Shown piece by piece: positions 38,475-47,757 of a stretch of DNA of 64,000 nucleotides. Source of the DNA: an uncultured Campylobacterota bacterium (GTDB lineage: Bacteria > Campylobacterota > Campylobacteria > Campylobacterales > Sulfurovaceae); the NCBI GenBank assembly GCA_937141405.1, contig CAKZQQ010000007.1, forward strand, positions 26,677 to 90,676. Direction: 5' to 3'. Made by a program: the position numbers and the translations under genes. Under the pieces are notes generated by a model. The model was not told the DNA's origin. It ran no database searches and saw only the letters and a program-made list of their open reading frames with translations. Every line of letters begins with the position of its first letter. Within the stretch, counting starts at the first letter, position 1.

Positions 38475-40358
38475 ATGAGCGATACTACTTTGTTTCATGT
38501 GTTTTTGGAGGCGTATGAAAAAAATAGGGACAAAACAGCTTTTATATATAACGCTTTAGAGAAAGAATATACGATAACATATGCGAAGTTATTTGAAGAT
38601 GTTTTGCTTCTCTCAAGAGCATTTCAATCTAAGAAGATCACAAAAAATTCAAAAGTTATGTTTTTATGTGATAACAGATATGAGTGGATAGTCACAGATT
38701 TAGCACTTATGTCGCTTGGGGCGATTAGCATCCCTAGAGGAAGCGATACACCAACGAGCGAGTTAGAGTTTATCATGGCACACTCAGAATGTGATTTTTT
38801 GATAGTTGAGGATGAGGCGCTCTATCAAGAACATGAAAAGATGATAAAAAAGTTAAAATTAAAATCTATCTTTATACTAGAGGCAAAAAAACTTCACACC
38901 CTTTTTGACAACACTTACTCCTACCTTGATCTTTTAAAAAATAGAAAAATTTATCAAAATGAGATCGATGAGTTTTATGCACTCAGGGACAACCTTTCTC
39001 TAGATGATGTATTTACACTCATCTATACCTCAGGGACGACAGGTTCCCCCAAGGGTGTTATCTTAACGCACAAAAATATCATGCACAATGTCTTATATCT
39101 TCCAAGGCTGATAGGGCTTGAGGGCAATGATATTTGGGTTTCGATCCTCCCCTCATGGCATATGTTTGAGCGAGCGTGCGAGTATCTCTCCATCTCAGGG
39201 GGTTGCTGTACCGTTTACTCTACTATCAAAACTTTTGCGACTGACTTAGAAAAATATAAACCGACTCTTGTCGCAACTGTTCCGAGACTTTGGGAATCTA
39301 TGTACACAAAGATCAATAACACACTAGAAAAAAATGATCCCAAAAAAGCAAAAATATTTAAAAAGCTCATAGGGATATCTACCGCATATAATCACAATCT
39401 TCGAGTTATCAAAGATGAGCTCCCAAGATTTACGCAAAATACATTTCTCTCGCCATGTAAAAAAGTTATCCCTATGCTCAAACTTGCTCTTCTCTATTTG
39501 CCAAATGTCATTGCCAAGAAAAAACTTCGACTTGTTCAAGAAAAATTTGGCGGAAGGCTCCGCTTGGCTATAAGCGGCGGTGGAACTTTACCGGAATATC
39601 TAGATGCCTGGATAGATGCTATCGGCATTCGCATAGTCAATGCCTACGGTATGACCGAAGGTGCTCCGGGTCTTGCGGGGCGAGCACTCAATTGCAATAC
39701 CTTTGGTACACTTGGTTTCCCTGTGGAGGGTACTGAGATAAGAATTGTCAACAAAAACAGAGAAGATGTAAAGCCGGGAGAAGTTGGGGAGATCATCATA
39801 AAAGGAGATCAAATCACTCCGGGATATTATAAAAATGATGAAGAAAATAGCAAATCTTTTGACCTTGATGGTTATTTTAAAACAGGTGACTTAGGAAAGT
39901 TTACGATACGAAAAGAGCTTATCATTACAGGGCGCTCAAAAGAGGTCATAGTGCTTGCAAATGGAGAAAATGTAGATCCAAGCAGGATAGAATCAACCAT
40001 CTCGATGCTTCCGTTTATCGCCGATAATATTTTAGTCGGGCAAGACAAAAGAGGTTTAGGACTCTTACTTGTTGCAGATATGGAAAAGATGAAAGAGTAT
40101 GTTTTGGAAAATTTTAACAAAGTAGTACACAACATGGAACATGTCTTAGAAGATAAAAGTATCGTCAATAAGATAAAGCATGATATGAATGCACTGCTTC
40201 ATCACTCTAAAGGCTTTAAACCTTTTGAGAAATTACAAAATATTCACTTTTTAGATGAAGAGTTTAAGCCGGGAGTTGAGCTGACAAATACATTCAAAAA
40301 AAAGCGTCATGTCATCGAAAAGAAATACAAGAAAATCATAGATAAGTTTTTACGCTAG
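38475..40358 (+). CDS. Long-chain acyl-CoA synthetase-like AMP-dependent ligase
   Basis: 627 aa, large FadD/ACSL type. LIYTSGTTGSPKGVILTHKN is the AMP-binding motif. VSILPSWHMFERACEY, NAYGMTEGAPGLAGR, FKTGDLGKFTIRKELIITGRSKEVIVLANGENVDPSRIE and the C-terminal lid with VELTNTFKKKRHVIEKKY complete the fold. ATG at 38475 follows AGGA; GTG at 38469 is less likely. It activates fatty acids to acyl-CoA in membrane lipid recycling. A second, shorter ligase is at 59675. Confidence 0.9.
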   Translation: MSDTTLFHVFLEAYEKNRDKTAFIYNALEKEYTITYAKLFEDVLLLSRAFQSKKITKNSKVMFLCDNRYEWIVTDLALMSLGAISIPRGSDTPTSELEFIMAHSECDFLIVEDEALYQEHEKMIKKLKLKSIFILEAKKLHTLFDNTYSYLDLLKNRKIYQNEIDEFYALRDNLSLDDVFTLIYTSGTTGSPKGVILTHKNIMHNVLYLPRLIGLEGNDIWVSILPSWHMFERACEYLSISGGCCTVYSTIKTFATDLEKYKPTLVATVPRLWESMYTKINNTLEKNDPKKAKIFKKLIGISTAYNHNLRVIKDELPRFTQNTFLSPCKKVIPMLKLALLYLPNVIAKKKLRLVQEKFGGRLRLAISGGGTLPEYLDAWIDAIGIRIVNAYGMTEGAPGLAGRALNCNTFGTLGFPVEGTEIRIVNKNREDVKPGEVGEIIIKGDQITPGYYKNDEENSKSFDLDGYFKTGDLGKFTIRKELIITGRSKEVIVLANGENVDPSRIESTISMLPFIADNILVGQDKRGLGLLLVADMEKMKEYVLENFNKVVHNMEHVLEDKSIVNKIKHDMNALLHHSKGFKPFEKLQNIHFLDEEFKPGVELTNTFKKKRHVIEKKYKKIIDKFLR

Positions 40359-40624
40359 GACTACTTCTTATTTTACACCTCTATTGATATTGTATAGTCT
40401 CCAAAGAGCTTTCTAGCTTCATACTTCCCAATGTGGTATCCATACTAAATCCAAAACAATAAAAAAGCATAAACCTTCTCTCTATTTTTAGGAGCTTAAG
40501 ATTCATTTGTTACAATTGAAGACATTCGTGGATAATATCTAATGCTTTATATTGAGCATTCAAAACAATGATTTTTCAAAAGAGAGCATTGATAGTTTCA
40601 TGATGGATATATGAAAGAGGTAAA

Positions 40625-41725
40625 ATGAAAAGAAATATAATGTATCGCCTCAAAAAAAAGGGACTAAATACGGTTGGATTATGTTTGCTATTAGGTGGTA
40701 CAACACTACAAGCAAATGAGCCAACAGAGCGATTTGATGTAGATATGTATGGTTCGATTCGTGCACAAGCGGAAATTGTCCGATCTGATAGGGAAGATCT
40801 ACTAAACTCTTATGAAGGATTTAGAGACAGTTACTCCCGAATTGGACTAAAGGCACATTATCTGATTAATGACGAGATAACACTTATGGGACAAGTAGAA
40901 ATTCCTTTGGATGTAGCGAATTTTAAAATACAAGGACCGTTTGAACAAAATAAAAGAGACGGTGACCCCGGAGACTATGACGATATCATTTATGATTCGC
41001 TAAGGATTGGAAAAGTAGGAGTAGAAACCAAGAACTTCGGCTCACTCTATTTTGGACAAATGTGGATACCTTACTATAATGCCATATCCTATCCTGTAGA
41101 TGTGTTCTCAACCTACTATGCGGGTTACGCAACCTTCTCCAATTTCAGACTCAATAAAACCATAGCCTATTATTCACCTGCGATGAACGGATTCACTTTT
41201 TCACTTGCTTGGAGCAAGGAGAACGGACAAGCAGAAGAAAACGGTGAATTTGACGATCGTTATCAGGCGACCATAAGCTACGCATGGGATCAAACACATA
41301 TTGCTTTAGGTCTAGATAACCAGGGCGGTATGTATGACAGTAAGATCTTGGCTGTAGCACTCTCACATACCATCAAAGATGTAGCGGGAGGCGATATCTA
41401 TCTTGCCGCCAAATACGAACAGTTTAAGAGCGACAAACAGAGCGGTTACGGTGAAGACGGTAGCAGTTCAAAAAACTTTTTAGTCACTTATACAAAAGAT
41501 GCATTGACCTATAAAGCGATGATAGCCGATACGGACAACTACGGAGAGGGTGTGTATCATCTAGGAGTCGATTATCAGGTGAGAAGTGATCTCAAGCTTT
41601 TTGTTGAGTACTATCATGAAGACCAAACGGCTGCTATCACCACTAAAAGAGGCGGAGTGAGCGATACCGTATGGAACTCAGGAGGCGGGAATGTTTATGC
41701 CCTTGGATTTAGATATGACTTTTAA
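40625..41725 (+). CDS. Gram-negative porin
   Basis: A 366-aa outer-membrane porin. The signal peptide runs to LLGGTTLQANEP, cleaved after LQA. The mature barrel begins FDVDMYGSIRAQAEIV with typical porin strands, contains GSLYFGQMWIPYYNA (a constriction-loop region), and ends VYALGFRYDF with terminal Phe. AAAGAGGT precedes the ATG. The 18-base gap to the BCCT carrier gene suggests co-transcription, so the pore may admit betaine or ectoine; this is inferred. The 266 bases upstream (40359-40624) hold no gene I can support. Confidence 0.87.
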   Translation: MKRNIMYRLKKKGLNTVGLCLLLGGTTLQANEPTERFDVDMYGSIRAQAEIVRSDREDLLNSYEGFRDSYSRIGLKAHYLINDEITLMGQVEIPLDVANFKIQGPFEQNKRDGDPGDYDDIIYDSLRIGKVGVETKNFGSLYFGQMWIPYYNAISYPVDVFSTYYAGYATFSNFRLNKTIAYYSPAMNGFTFSLAWSKENGQAEENGEFDDRYQATISYAWDQTHIALGLDNQGGMYDSKILAVALSHTIKDVAGGDIYLAAKYEQFKSDKQSGYGEDGSSSKNFLVTYTKDALTYKAMIADTDNYGEGVYHLGVDYQVRSDLKLFVEYYHEDQTAAITTKRGGVSDTVWNSGGGNVYALGFRYDF

Positions 41726-41743
41726 TGTAAGAGGGAAATTTAT

Positions 41744-43735
41744 ATGAATACTAAAAAATCAACGATACTCAAACCCGTGTTTTATCCCTCGGTGATCTTC
41801 ATCGGGATATTAGTACTATTTACCGTGATAGATCCTAAAGAAGCGGGAATCTTTTTCAGTGATATCAAAAACTGGATCGCTTCAATCTTTGGCTGGTTCT
41901 ATATGTTTAGTGTGGGAATTTTTATGATGTTTATCATTCTTCTTGCGGTTTCAAACTATGGTAGATTTCGCTTGGGACCCGACCAGTCTAGACCGGAATT
42001 TGGAAACTTCTCATGGTTCGCGATGCTTTTTTCAGCCGGGATGGGAATCGGACTGATGTTCTTTGGAGTCGCTGAGCCCATTATGCACTTTAATGCACCT
42101 TTAGTCGGAGAAAGCGGTACGGAAGAAGCAGCCAAAGAAGCCATGAAGCTTACTTTTTTACATTGGGGTTTTCACGCATGGGCGATTTATGCCGTGGTAG
42201 GACTTGTACTGGCGTATTTCTCCTTCCGACATCGTCTTCCTCTCTCTATCCGTTCAGCACTCTATCCGCTTATCGGTGATAGGATCTATGGCCCCATCGG
42301 ACATGCTGTTGATACGGTAGCGGTACTAGGAACCCTATTTGGTGTGGCTACCTCACTTGGTTTTGGTGTGACACAGATCAACTCAGGCTTTCACTATCTT
42401 TTCGATATGCCTATCAGCGTCAATATACAGATAGGACTTATCGTCATTATTACCGCAGCAGCTACTATATCTGTAGTTACGGGTTTAGATGCAGGTATCA
42501 AGCGTATTTCACAACTCAATCTTGTCCTTGCGATATTTTTACTGGGCTTTATATTGCTCGTAGGTCCTTTTGTGTATATCATGCAAGCACTGATAGAAAA
42601 TATGGGCAATTATCTTTCAAGTTTTGTAGAGCTGACATTTAAAGATTATGCCTATGGAGATGACAGTTGGTTTAAAGATTGGACAGTATTTTACTGGGCT
42701 TGGTGGATCGCATGGGCACCTTTTGTCGGGATGTTCATCGCGCGTGTTTCAAAAGGGCGTACGATCAGAGAGTTCATCTTGGGTGTCATGTTCGTACCTG
42801 TGGGTTTTTCTTTCATATGGATGACGGCGTTTGGAAATACCGGACTTGAGGCGATCATGCAAGATGGTTATACCGCGCTCAGTGATGCCGTAGCAAACGA
42901 TAGCTCAACGGCTCTCTTTAGTCTACTTGAACACCTCCCCTTCTCAGGTCTCACTTCATTTGTCGCAGTCATATTGGTCATAACCTTTTTCGTTACGTCA
43001 TCAGATTCTGCTTCACTGGTCATCGATACACTGAGTTCTACTGACAAATTTCACCATCCCGTATGGCAACGTATCTTCTGGGCCTCTTCTGAAGGACTCG
43101 TAGCCATCATACTTTTACTCGCAGGTGGTTTGGGAGCCTTACAGTCAGCCTCTATTGCCATAGCACTTCCTTTTACAGTTATTATGCTCATTGCATGTTT
43201 CGGACTCTGGCAGGGACTTCGCATCGAAACGGTACGCTACGACAGCCTCCAACACCATATGAATGCAGCTAGGCACAGTGAGACTTTAGGAAGTTGGCAA
43301 AATCGTATCACGCGAATGCTTGAATTCCCTAGTAAAAAAGAAGTTATCGTCTATGTCAATACAGAGGTTGTCGGTGCCATGAAAACACTTCAAAAAGAGC
43401 TTGAAGCCAAAGGGTGGACGACAGAGCTTAATAACAATAAACAAAAAGGAACAGCAATCATCATCGCGCATCATGAAGGTGCAATGGATTTTATTTATGA
43501 AGTACGAACGCATACCTATGATGTACCTAACTTTGCATTTCCCGAAGTAGGTCCCTCTGATACGATGGAAAAATATGCCAAAGCAGAGGTCTTCTTGCAA
43601 GATGGCTCTAAAGCCTACGATATCTATGGGTACGAAGAGAAAACATTGATTGACGACATGGTCGATCAATTCGAAAAACACCATTATTTTTTACATCACT
43701 CTTCTAGGCTCAAACCCGTACTGCCTTTTGATTAA
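41744..43735 (+). CDS. BCCT family betaine/choline/carnitine transporter (BetT-like)
   Basis: A 663-aa inner-membrane carrier with 12 expected helices. The glycine-rich GMGIGLMFFGVAEPIMHF, the aromatic cage region FYWAWWIAWAPFVGMFIARVSKGRTIREF and FVTSSDSASLVIDTLSS are BCCT signatures. A soluble tail of about 150 residues follows the last helix, as in BetT-type osmosensing members. It imports a compatible solute by Na+ or H+ symport; choline versus betaine cannot be told. No choline oxidation genes are nearby. Confidence 0.92.
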   Translation: MNTKKSTILKPVFYPSVIFIGILVLFTVIDPKEAGIFFSDIKNWIASIFGWFYMFSVGIFMMFIILLAVSNYGRFRLGPDQSRPEFGNFSWFAMLFSAGMGIGLMFFGVAEPIMHFNAPLVGESGTEEAAKEAMKLTFLHWGFHAWAIYAVVGLVLAYFSFRHRLPLSIRSALYPLIGDRIYGPIGHAVDTVAVLGTLFGVATSLGFGVTQINSGFHYLFDMPISVNIQIGLIVIITAAATISVVTGLDAGIKRISQLNLVLAIFLLGFILLVGPFVYIMQALIENMGNYLSSFVELTFKDYAYGDDSWFKDWTVFYWAWWIAWAPFVGMFIARVSKGRTIREFILGVMFVPVGFSFIWMTAFGNTGLEAIMQDGYTALSDAVANDSSTALFSLLEHLPFSGLTSFVAVILVITFFVTSSDSASLVIDTLSSTDKFHHPVWQRIFWASSEGLVAIILLLAGGLGALQSASIAIALPFTVIMLIACFGLWQGLRIETVRYDSLQHHMNAARHSETLGSWQNRITRMLEFPSKKEVIVYVNTEVVGAMKTLQKELEAKGWTTELNNNKQKGTAIIIAHHEGAMDFIYEVRTHTYDVPNFAFPEVGPSDTMEKYAKAEVFLQDGSKAYDIYGYEEKTLIDDMVDQFEKHHYFLHHSSRLKPVLPFD

Positions 43736-43755
43736 AGCATAGAAAAAGATTTTAA

Positions 43756-43777
43756 ATGCAGCTTTTAAAAGCTGCAT
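43756..43777 (+). terminator. Perfect palindrome after the BCCT gene
   Basis: ATGCAGCTTTTAAAAGCTGCAT is a perfect 22-base palindrome, 20 bases after the stop codon at 43735. It is followed by a T-containing but not uniform tract (CACCTCTTTATCTC). It is a probable terminator. Confidence 0.55.
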
Positions 43778-43863
43778 CACCTCTTTATCTCACCATTTAC
43801 AGCAGGCTGTGATATGTCCAATACTTTAACAATACCGCGCTGAGGATAACCTCTCTTCCTCTC

Positions 43864-43890
43864 GTTCCCATGCTGTGCGTGGGGATGCAT
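43864..43890. repeat. REP-like GTTCCCATGC hairpin
   Basis: TCCCATGC-TGT-GCGTGGGGA forms a short stem with one wobble pair. It resembles the GTTCCCACGC...GCGTGGGAATGC type of extragenic palindrome found in many proteobacteria. The remainder of 43778-43991 shows no gene I can support. Confidence 0.4.
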
Positions 43891-43991
43891 ACTTCAACAT
43901 TTTATCATATTTACTACAGATCGATATATGGCCCTAAATGATGGACACAAAGAGTCGGATCTTGATTCCTCTCTCTATCATTTCAATAAAG

Positions 43992-44333
43992 CTATATACT
44001 ATCCGTATCTTGGATATCAAGGGAAGAGATTTTTGACATCTTATCCTCAACTTTTTCAAAAAAACTATTTTGCGTCTCTTCGTCCATATTTTCAGCGATC
44101 ATATCTAAAATGTAAAATATCCCATTTGCGTTGATTTTTTTAACACTTGCTAGATAGTGGACAAAAGCTATCTGCTTGATATCATCGATAGAATAAAGTT
44201 TCTTTTTTATAGAATCTTTTTTAGGTAGCAACAATCGATCTTCATACATCTTGAGTGTTCTGCTTTTCGCACCCAATAATTCAGCAACAGCCGAGAGAGG
44301 AAGTATATCTTTAGAGTTATCTAAAAGAGCCAA
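43992..44333 (-). CDS. MerR-family transcriptional regulator next to ectABC
   Basis: A 113-aa MerR-type protein. Residues about 10-75 form the winged helix: LPLSAVAELLGAKSRTLKMYEDRLLLPKKDSIKKKLYSIDDIKQI matches the recognition helix, YE..RLL and wing pattern. The remainder is a helical dimerisation part with no Cys metal site. The start is TTG at 44333, behind a perfect AAGGAG five bases away; no ATG is available in frame. Divergent from ectA by 123 bases, so it is the best candidate for controlling ectABC. Most ectoine operons use the MarR-type EctR instead. Confidence 0.8.
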   Translation of the reverse strand: MALLDNSKDILPLSAVAELLGAKSRTLKMYEDRLLLPKKDSIKKKLYSIDDIKQIAFVHYLASVKKINANGIFYILDMIAENMDEETQNSFFEKVEDKMSKISSLDIQDTDSI

Positions 44334-44390
44334 TAGCTCTCCTTTGTTTGTAAAGTTACATAATTATATCTAATATTAATTTAATGTTAC

Positions 44391-44432
44391 TATGTTATAC
44401 TCGACATAATTTGTGTTAAATAATGACACAAA
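44391..44432 (+). promoter_or_regulatory. Two dyads in the ectA promoter region
   Basis: TATGT-N8-ACATA (44391-44408) encloses a -10-like TATACT. TTTGTGT-N9-ACACAAA (44410-44432) lies just downstream. Both are in the 123-base gap between the MerR-type gene and ectA. They are candidate operator sites; promoter assignment is tentative. Confidence 0.4.
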
Positions 44433-44456
44433 AATTGTAATAAATTAAAGGAAAAT

Positions 44457-44969
44457 ATGTTTTTTAATGACATTAATATTGTAAATCCAACCAAGGAAGA
44501 TTCAAAAGGAATCTACGAACTTATCAAGCGATCAAAACCGCTAGATCTCAACTCCGAGTATCTCTACTTGCTGCAAACAGTCTATTTTGAAGGAACATGC
44601 ATGGCAGCAAAACATGAGGATAAAATCATCGGTTTTGTCTCAGGCTTCAAAGCACCAAAAGATGATAAGACATTTTTTGTATGGCAAGTCGCCGTAGACA
44701 AAGAGTATAGAGGACAAAATATCGCTTTTAGGATGCTCAAAACTCTTTTTGAGTCTAAAGAACTTGAAGAGATAGAGTCTATAGAAACGACTATATCGCC
44801 ATCAAATATCGCCTCTCAAAGAGTTTTCGAAAAATTTGCTAATGAGATGGATTTCGATAAAGAGATATCTCTCTTTGCTGCAAAAGATGATTTTTCTGAC
44901 AGCCACGAAGATGAGCTTTTATACCTACTAAAACCAAAAGTAAAAAAGGATACATATGAGAATATTTGA
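44457..44969 (+). CDS. ectA: L-2,4-diaminobutyrate N-gamma-acetyltransferase
   Basis: A 170-aa GNAT acetyltransferase, second step of ectoine synthesis. NPTKEDSKGIYELIKRSKPLDLNSEYLYLL is the EctA signature. FFVWQVAVDKEYRGQNIAFRML is the acetyl-CoA site (R/Q-x-x-G-x-A pattern). AAAGGA precedes the ATG. Overlaps ectB by 14 bases. Confidence 0.95.
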   Translation: MFFNDINIVNPTKEDSKGIYELIKRSKPLDLNSEYLYLLQTVYFEGTCMAAKHEDKIIGFVSGFKAPKDDKTFFVWQVAVDKEYRGQNIAFRMLKTLFESKELEEIESIETTISPSNIASQRVFEKFANEMDFDKEISLFAAKDDFSDSHEDELLYLLKPKVKKDTYENI

Positions 44970-46233
44970 AACATACGAATCAGTCGTAAGAGGATATATA
45001 AGAAGCTTCCCGACTATCTTTGAGAAAGCAAAAGGCTCTTACCTTATCGATGAGCAAGAAAATGAATACATAGATTTCTTCGCAGGTGCAGGTACGCTCA
45101 ACTATGGGCACAACAACCCAAAAGCAAGCGAAGCACTCATAGAGTATCTCCAAAATGACGGGATTGTCCACGGTCTTGATATGGGAACGACTGCAAAAAA
45201 AGCCTTTATAGAGAAGTTTGTAACGACAATTCTTGAGCCTAGAAATATGGAGTATAAGCTTCAATTTACAGGTCCTACAGGAACCAATGCGGTTGAGACG
45301 GCACTGAAGCTTGCTCGACTCGTTAAGGGACGATCCAATGTCGTCTCTTTTACTAACGGTTATCATGGACTCTCGCAGGGCGCGCTCTCTGTTACGGGTA
45401 ATAATTTCTACAGAGATGAGTCACACATCAGTCGCTCCAATGTAACATTTATGCCCTATGATAACTTCTTAGGAGAAGATGTAGACTCACTCAAAGTCTT
45501 TAGAAAATATCTAGAAGATGGTAGTAGTGGGCTTGATACGCCTGCTGCTGTTATCTTAGAGACAGTGCAAGGGGAAGGTGGTATCAATGTTGCTTCAAAA
45601 GAGTGGCTCCAAGGTGTCGAGTCGCTTTGCCGTGAATTTGATATGCTACTCATTATAGATGATATACAAGTCGGCAACGGCAGAACGGGTGATTTCTTCT
45701 CGTTTGAATTTGCCGATCTTAACCCGGATATCATAACACTAAGCAAATCTATAGGGGGTGGTTTACCTATGGCATTAGTACTTTTCCGCCCCGAGCTTGA
45801 TCAGTGGAAACCGGGAGAGCACACAGGGACCTTTAGAGGAAACAATCTTGCTTTTGTCGCTTCGACACAACTCCTTGATTATTGGGATAACGATGATCTC
45901 TCAAAAGCGGTCTTTTATAAAGAAGAGATACTCAAAACGAAGCTTGAAGCAATAGCCGAAAAATACAGTGATTGGGGCTTGAAAGTGAAAGGACGAGGAC
46001 TCGTCTATGGACTTGAAATTACAAGTGAACATAGTGTTGCTTCTGATATCTCTGCAAAAGCTTTTGAAAATGGACTTATCATCGAAACATGCGGCTCAAG
46101 CTCTCATGTTGTCAAATTTCTTCCACCGCTTACCATCGATGAAGAGACACTCATAGCCGGACTTGAACTTTTTGAGAAATCGGTTGATGCAGTCATGAAA
46201 GAGAAAAAAGATAGATTAACAGAAGGATTTTAA
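44956..46233 (+). CDS. ectB: Diaminobutyrate-2-oxoglutarate transaminase
   Basis: A 425-aa class III PLP aminotransferase that makes 2,4-diaminobutyrate from aspartate semialdehyde. FFAGAGTLNYGHNNP, LQFTGPTGTNAVETALKLAR and the PLP-lysine motif LSKSIGGGLPMAL identify EctB. No ectoine-specific aspartate kinase follows, so the general kinase must supply substrate. Overlaps ectC by one base. Confidence 0.96.
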   Translation: MRIFETYESVVRGYIRSFPTIFEKAKGSYLIDEQENEYIDFFAGAGTLNYGHNNPKASEALIEYLQNDGIVHGLDMGTTAKKAFIEKFVTTILEPRNMEYKLQFTGPTGTNAVETALKLARLVKGRSNVVSFTNGYHGLSQGALSVTGNNFYRDESHISRSNVTFMPYDNFLGEDVDSLKVFRKYLEDGSSGLDTPAAVILETVQGEGGINVASKEWLQGVESLCREFDMLLIIDDIQVGNGRTGDFFSFEFADLNPDIITLSKSIGGGLPMALVLFRPELDQWKPGEHTGTFRGNNLAFVASTQLLDYWDNDDLSKAVFYKEEILKTKLEAIAEKYSDWGLKVKGRGLVYGLEITSEHSVASDISAKAFENGLIIETCGSSSHVVKFLPPLTIDEETLIAGLELFEKSVDAVMKEKKDRLTEGF

Positions 46234-46625
46234 TGATAGTACGAGACATAAAAGATATCATAGGAAGCGAAAAAGAGGTACACGCCAAAGAGGGTCAATG
46301 GGTAAGCAGACGCATGTTGCTCAAAGATGACAAGATGGGTTTTTCTTTTCATGAAACGATCGTAAAAGCAGGAAGTAAAACACATATCCACTACCAAAAT
46401 CACCTAGAAGCCGTCTATTGTGTTGCAGGGAACGGCAAGATAGAAGATCTCAAAACAGGTGAGGTGCATCCGATATATGATGGCATTATGTACGCGCTTA
46501 ATCTCAATGATGACCATAACCTTTATGGGGGCGATGAAGATATGCGTCTTATCTGTGTCTTCAATCCGCCGATTAAGGGTACGGAAAATCATGATGAAAA
46601 CGGTGTTTACCCTTTAGAGAATTGA
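46233..46625 (+). CDS. ectC: Ectoine synthase
   Basis: A 130-aa cupin that cyclises N-gamma-acetyl-diaminobutyrate to ectoine. WVSRRMLLKDDKMGFSFHET, the metal-binding HYQNHLEAVYCVAGNGK and RLICVFNPPIKGTENHDENGVYP are characteristic. No ectD hydroxylase follows, so the end product should be ectoine, not hydroxyectoine. Convergent with the 80-aa gene five bases away. Confidence 0.96.
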   Translation: MIVRDIKDIIGSEKEVHAKEGQWVSRRMLLKDDKMGFSFHETIVKAGSKTHIHYQNHLEAVYCVAGNGKIEDLKTGEVHPIYDGIMYALNLNDDHNLYGGDEDMRLICVFNPPIKGTENHDENGVYPLEN

Positions 46626-46630
46626 CACTC

Positions 46631-46873
46631 CTATGATGCTCTTATGTAGTTGGATATGCGAAAGAGATCTGCATACCAATCATGGTTCGTGATATACTCA
46701 TCGACCATTTTCAGATGGAGCACAAACCCGTCTCCGTTATAGTGAGCGTCTTTGATATGCTCTAGCGGGACACCAAGGGTATCGCCTGCATACTCCAATG
46801 CAAATAGCTCATATCCTATCGCAGGAGGCTCACCTTTTAGCATATCGTGAGGTATAAAGAAAAAATCTTCCAT
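46631..46873 (-). CDS. Uncharacterised 80-aa protein, last gene of flavodoxin operon
   Basis: I do not recognise a family. The protein is acidic and soluble, with MEDFFFIPHDM, YELFALEYAGDTLGVP and DEYITNHDWYADLFRISNYIR. AAGGAG sits in front of the ATG and overlaps the end of the DUF2325 gene, so translation looks coupled. By position it belongs to the Fur-type flavodoxin unit. A role with low iron is inferred only from that. Confidence 0.7.
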   Translation of the reverse strand: MEDFFFIPHDMLKGEPPAIGYELFALEYAGDTLGVPLEHIKDAHYNGDGFVLHLKMVDEYITNHDWYADLFRISNYIRAS

Positions 46874-46877
46874 CTAT

Positions 46878-47234
46878 TCACTCCTTGCTGTAGCACTTAT
46901 CAAACTCTTCGCACGATTGGCATACTTTACTGTCTTGTCCTAATTCTGCCAATGTTCTACCAAACTCATCTTTAACACACTGTATATTTCTTGTACTATA
47001 GACTATGGGCAGGCCTTTTGATTTCGCTTCTGCGCGATAATGCTTCATAGCATTGTGATTCAAAAAATTAGTTAGCATCAGAACTATCTCAACACTTACA
47101 GGGATAGGTCTATCTTTTTTACATCTATTTTTTTGGTTTCTTGCCGTCCAATGGATGATTGACTTCACGCCCATATCATAAAGAACTTCTCGTATGGGGT
47201 CTATCTTATCTCCGCCTAAAATCAATACCGACAT
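46878..47234 (-). CDS. DUF2325 domain protein
   Basis: A 118-aa protein of the DUF2325 family: MSVLILGGDKIDPIREVLYDMGVKSIIHWTARN, then IVLMLTNFLNHNAMKHYRAEAKSKGLPIVYSTRN. The C-terminus has a small CQSCEEFDKCY cluster (three Cys) and an earlier Cys in NRCKKDR. The fold resembles a small nucleotide- or metal-binding domain; the function is unknown. GGGAG precedes the ATG. It lies ten bases after the flavodoxin stop. Confidence 0.8.
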   Translation of the reverse strand: MSVLILGGDKIDPIREVLYDMGVKSIIHWTARNQKNRCKKDRPIPVSVEIVLMLTNFLNHNAMKHYRAEAKSKGLPIVYSTRNIQCVKDEFGRTLAELGQDSKVCQSCEEFDKCYSKE

Positions 47235-47244
47235 CTTTACTCCC

Positions 47245-47742
47245 TTAGATTATCTTCTCTTTTATCTGAGAACACCACTGCTCTATGCGAGATGCACTCA
47301 ACTCACTCTCATTATCTTCATCGAGCGCCAACCCGACAAAATAACCTTCCTCAATCTCTGCGGCAGATGCATCATGGATATACCCTTCGCTCGACCATTC
47401 GCCCACGACAATGCCTCCATTCTTTACGACGACTTCATAGATTGCTCCCATAGCATCAAGATAATTATCGCCGTAACACTCTTGATCACCTAATCCAAAA
47501 AGCGCCACCGTCTTGCCTTTGAAATCTATCTCTTTGAAAGTTGCCCATTCATCATCCCAATCATCTTGCAAGTCACCGCTTCCCCAAGTAGAAGTTCCAA
47601 GGATGAGCTTCTCATGTTGCTCTATTTTTGCTGCACCCTCTTTTGCAATATCGAATACCTCTTGTATGCCAAGGTTCTTAGCAATTTCCTTTGCTACACT
47701 CTCCGTATTTCCCGTACTACTTCCATAAAATATTGCACTCAT
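47245..47742 (-). CDS. fldA: Long-chain flavodoxin
   Basis: A 165-aa FMN electron carrier. The phosphate loop FYGSSTGNTESVA is at the N-terminus. GTSTWGSGDLQDDWDDEW and GLGDQECYGDNYLDAMG supply the isoalloxazine-stacking Trp and Tyr. It is the long-chain type with the extra loop. In this phylum flavodoxin is known to serve pyruvate oxidoreductase and probably complex I; here it could also serve IorAB. AAGGAG precedes the ATG. Operon position behind two Fur-type sites fits a ferredoxin substitute in low iron. Confidence 0.94.
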   Translation of the reverse strand: MSAIFYGSSTGNTESVAKEIAKNLGIQEVFDIAKEGAAKIEQHEKLILGTSTWGSGDLQDDWDDEWATFKEIDFKGKTVALFGLGDQECYGDNYLDAMGAIYEVVVKNGGIVVGEWSSEGYIHDASAAEIEEGYFVGLALDEDNESELSASRIEQWCSQIKEKII

Positions 47743-47757
47743 ATATTTTTCTCCTTT

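Noticed and set aside
40359..40624. Possible gene remnant on the minus strand (a short stretch reading YHIGKYEARKLFGDYTISIEV)
   Set aside because: Only about 20 residues, bounded by stops in frame; I cannot match it to any family, so it is not called a pseudogene.
43928..44134. A 68-aa plus-strand frame overlapping the MerR-type gene
   Set aside because: Mostly antisense to the regulator, with no ribosome site and no recognisable protein pattern.
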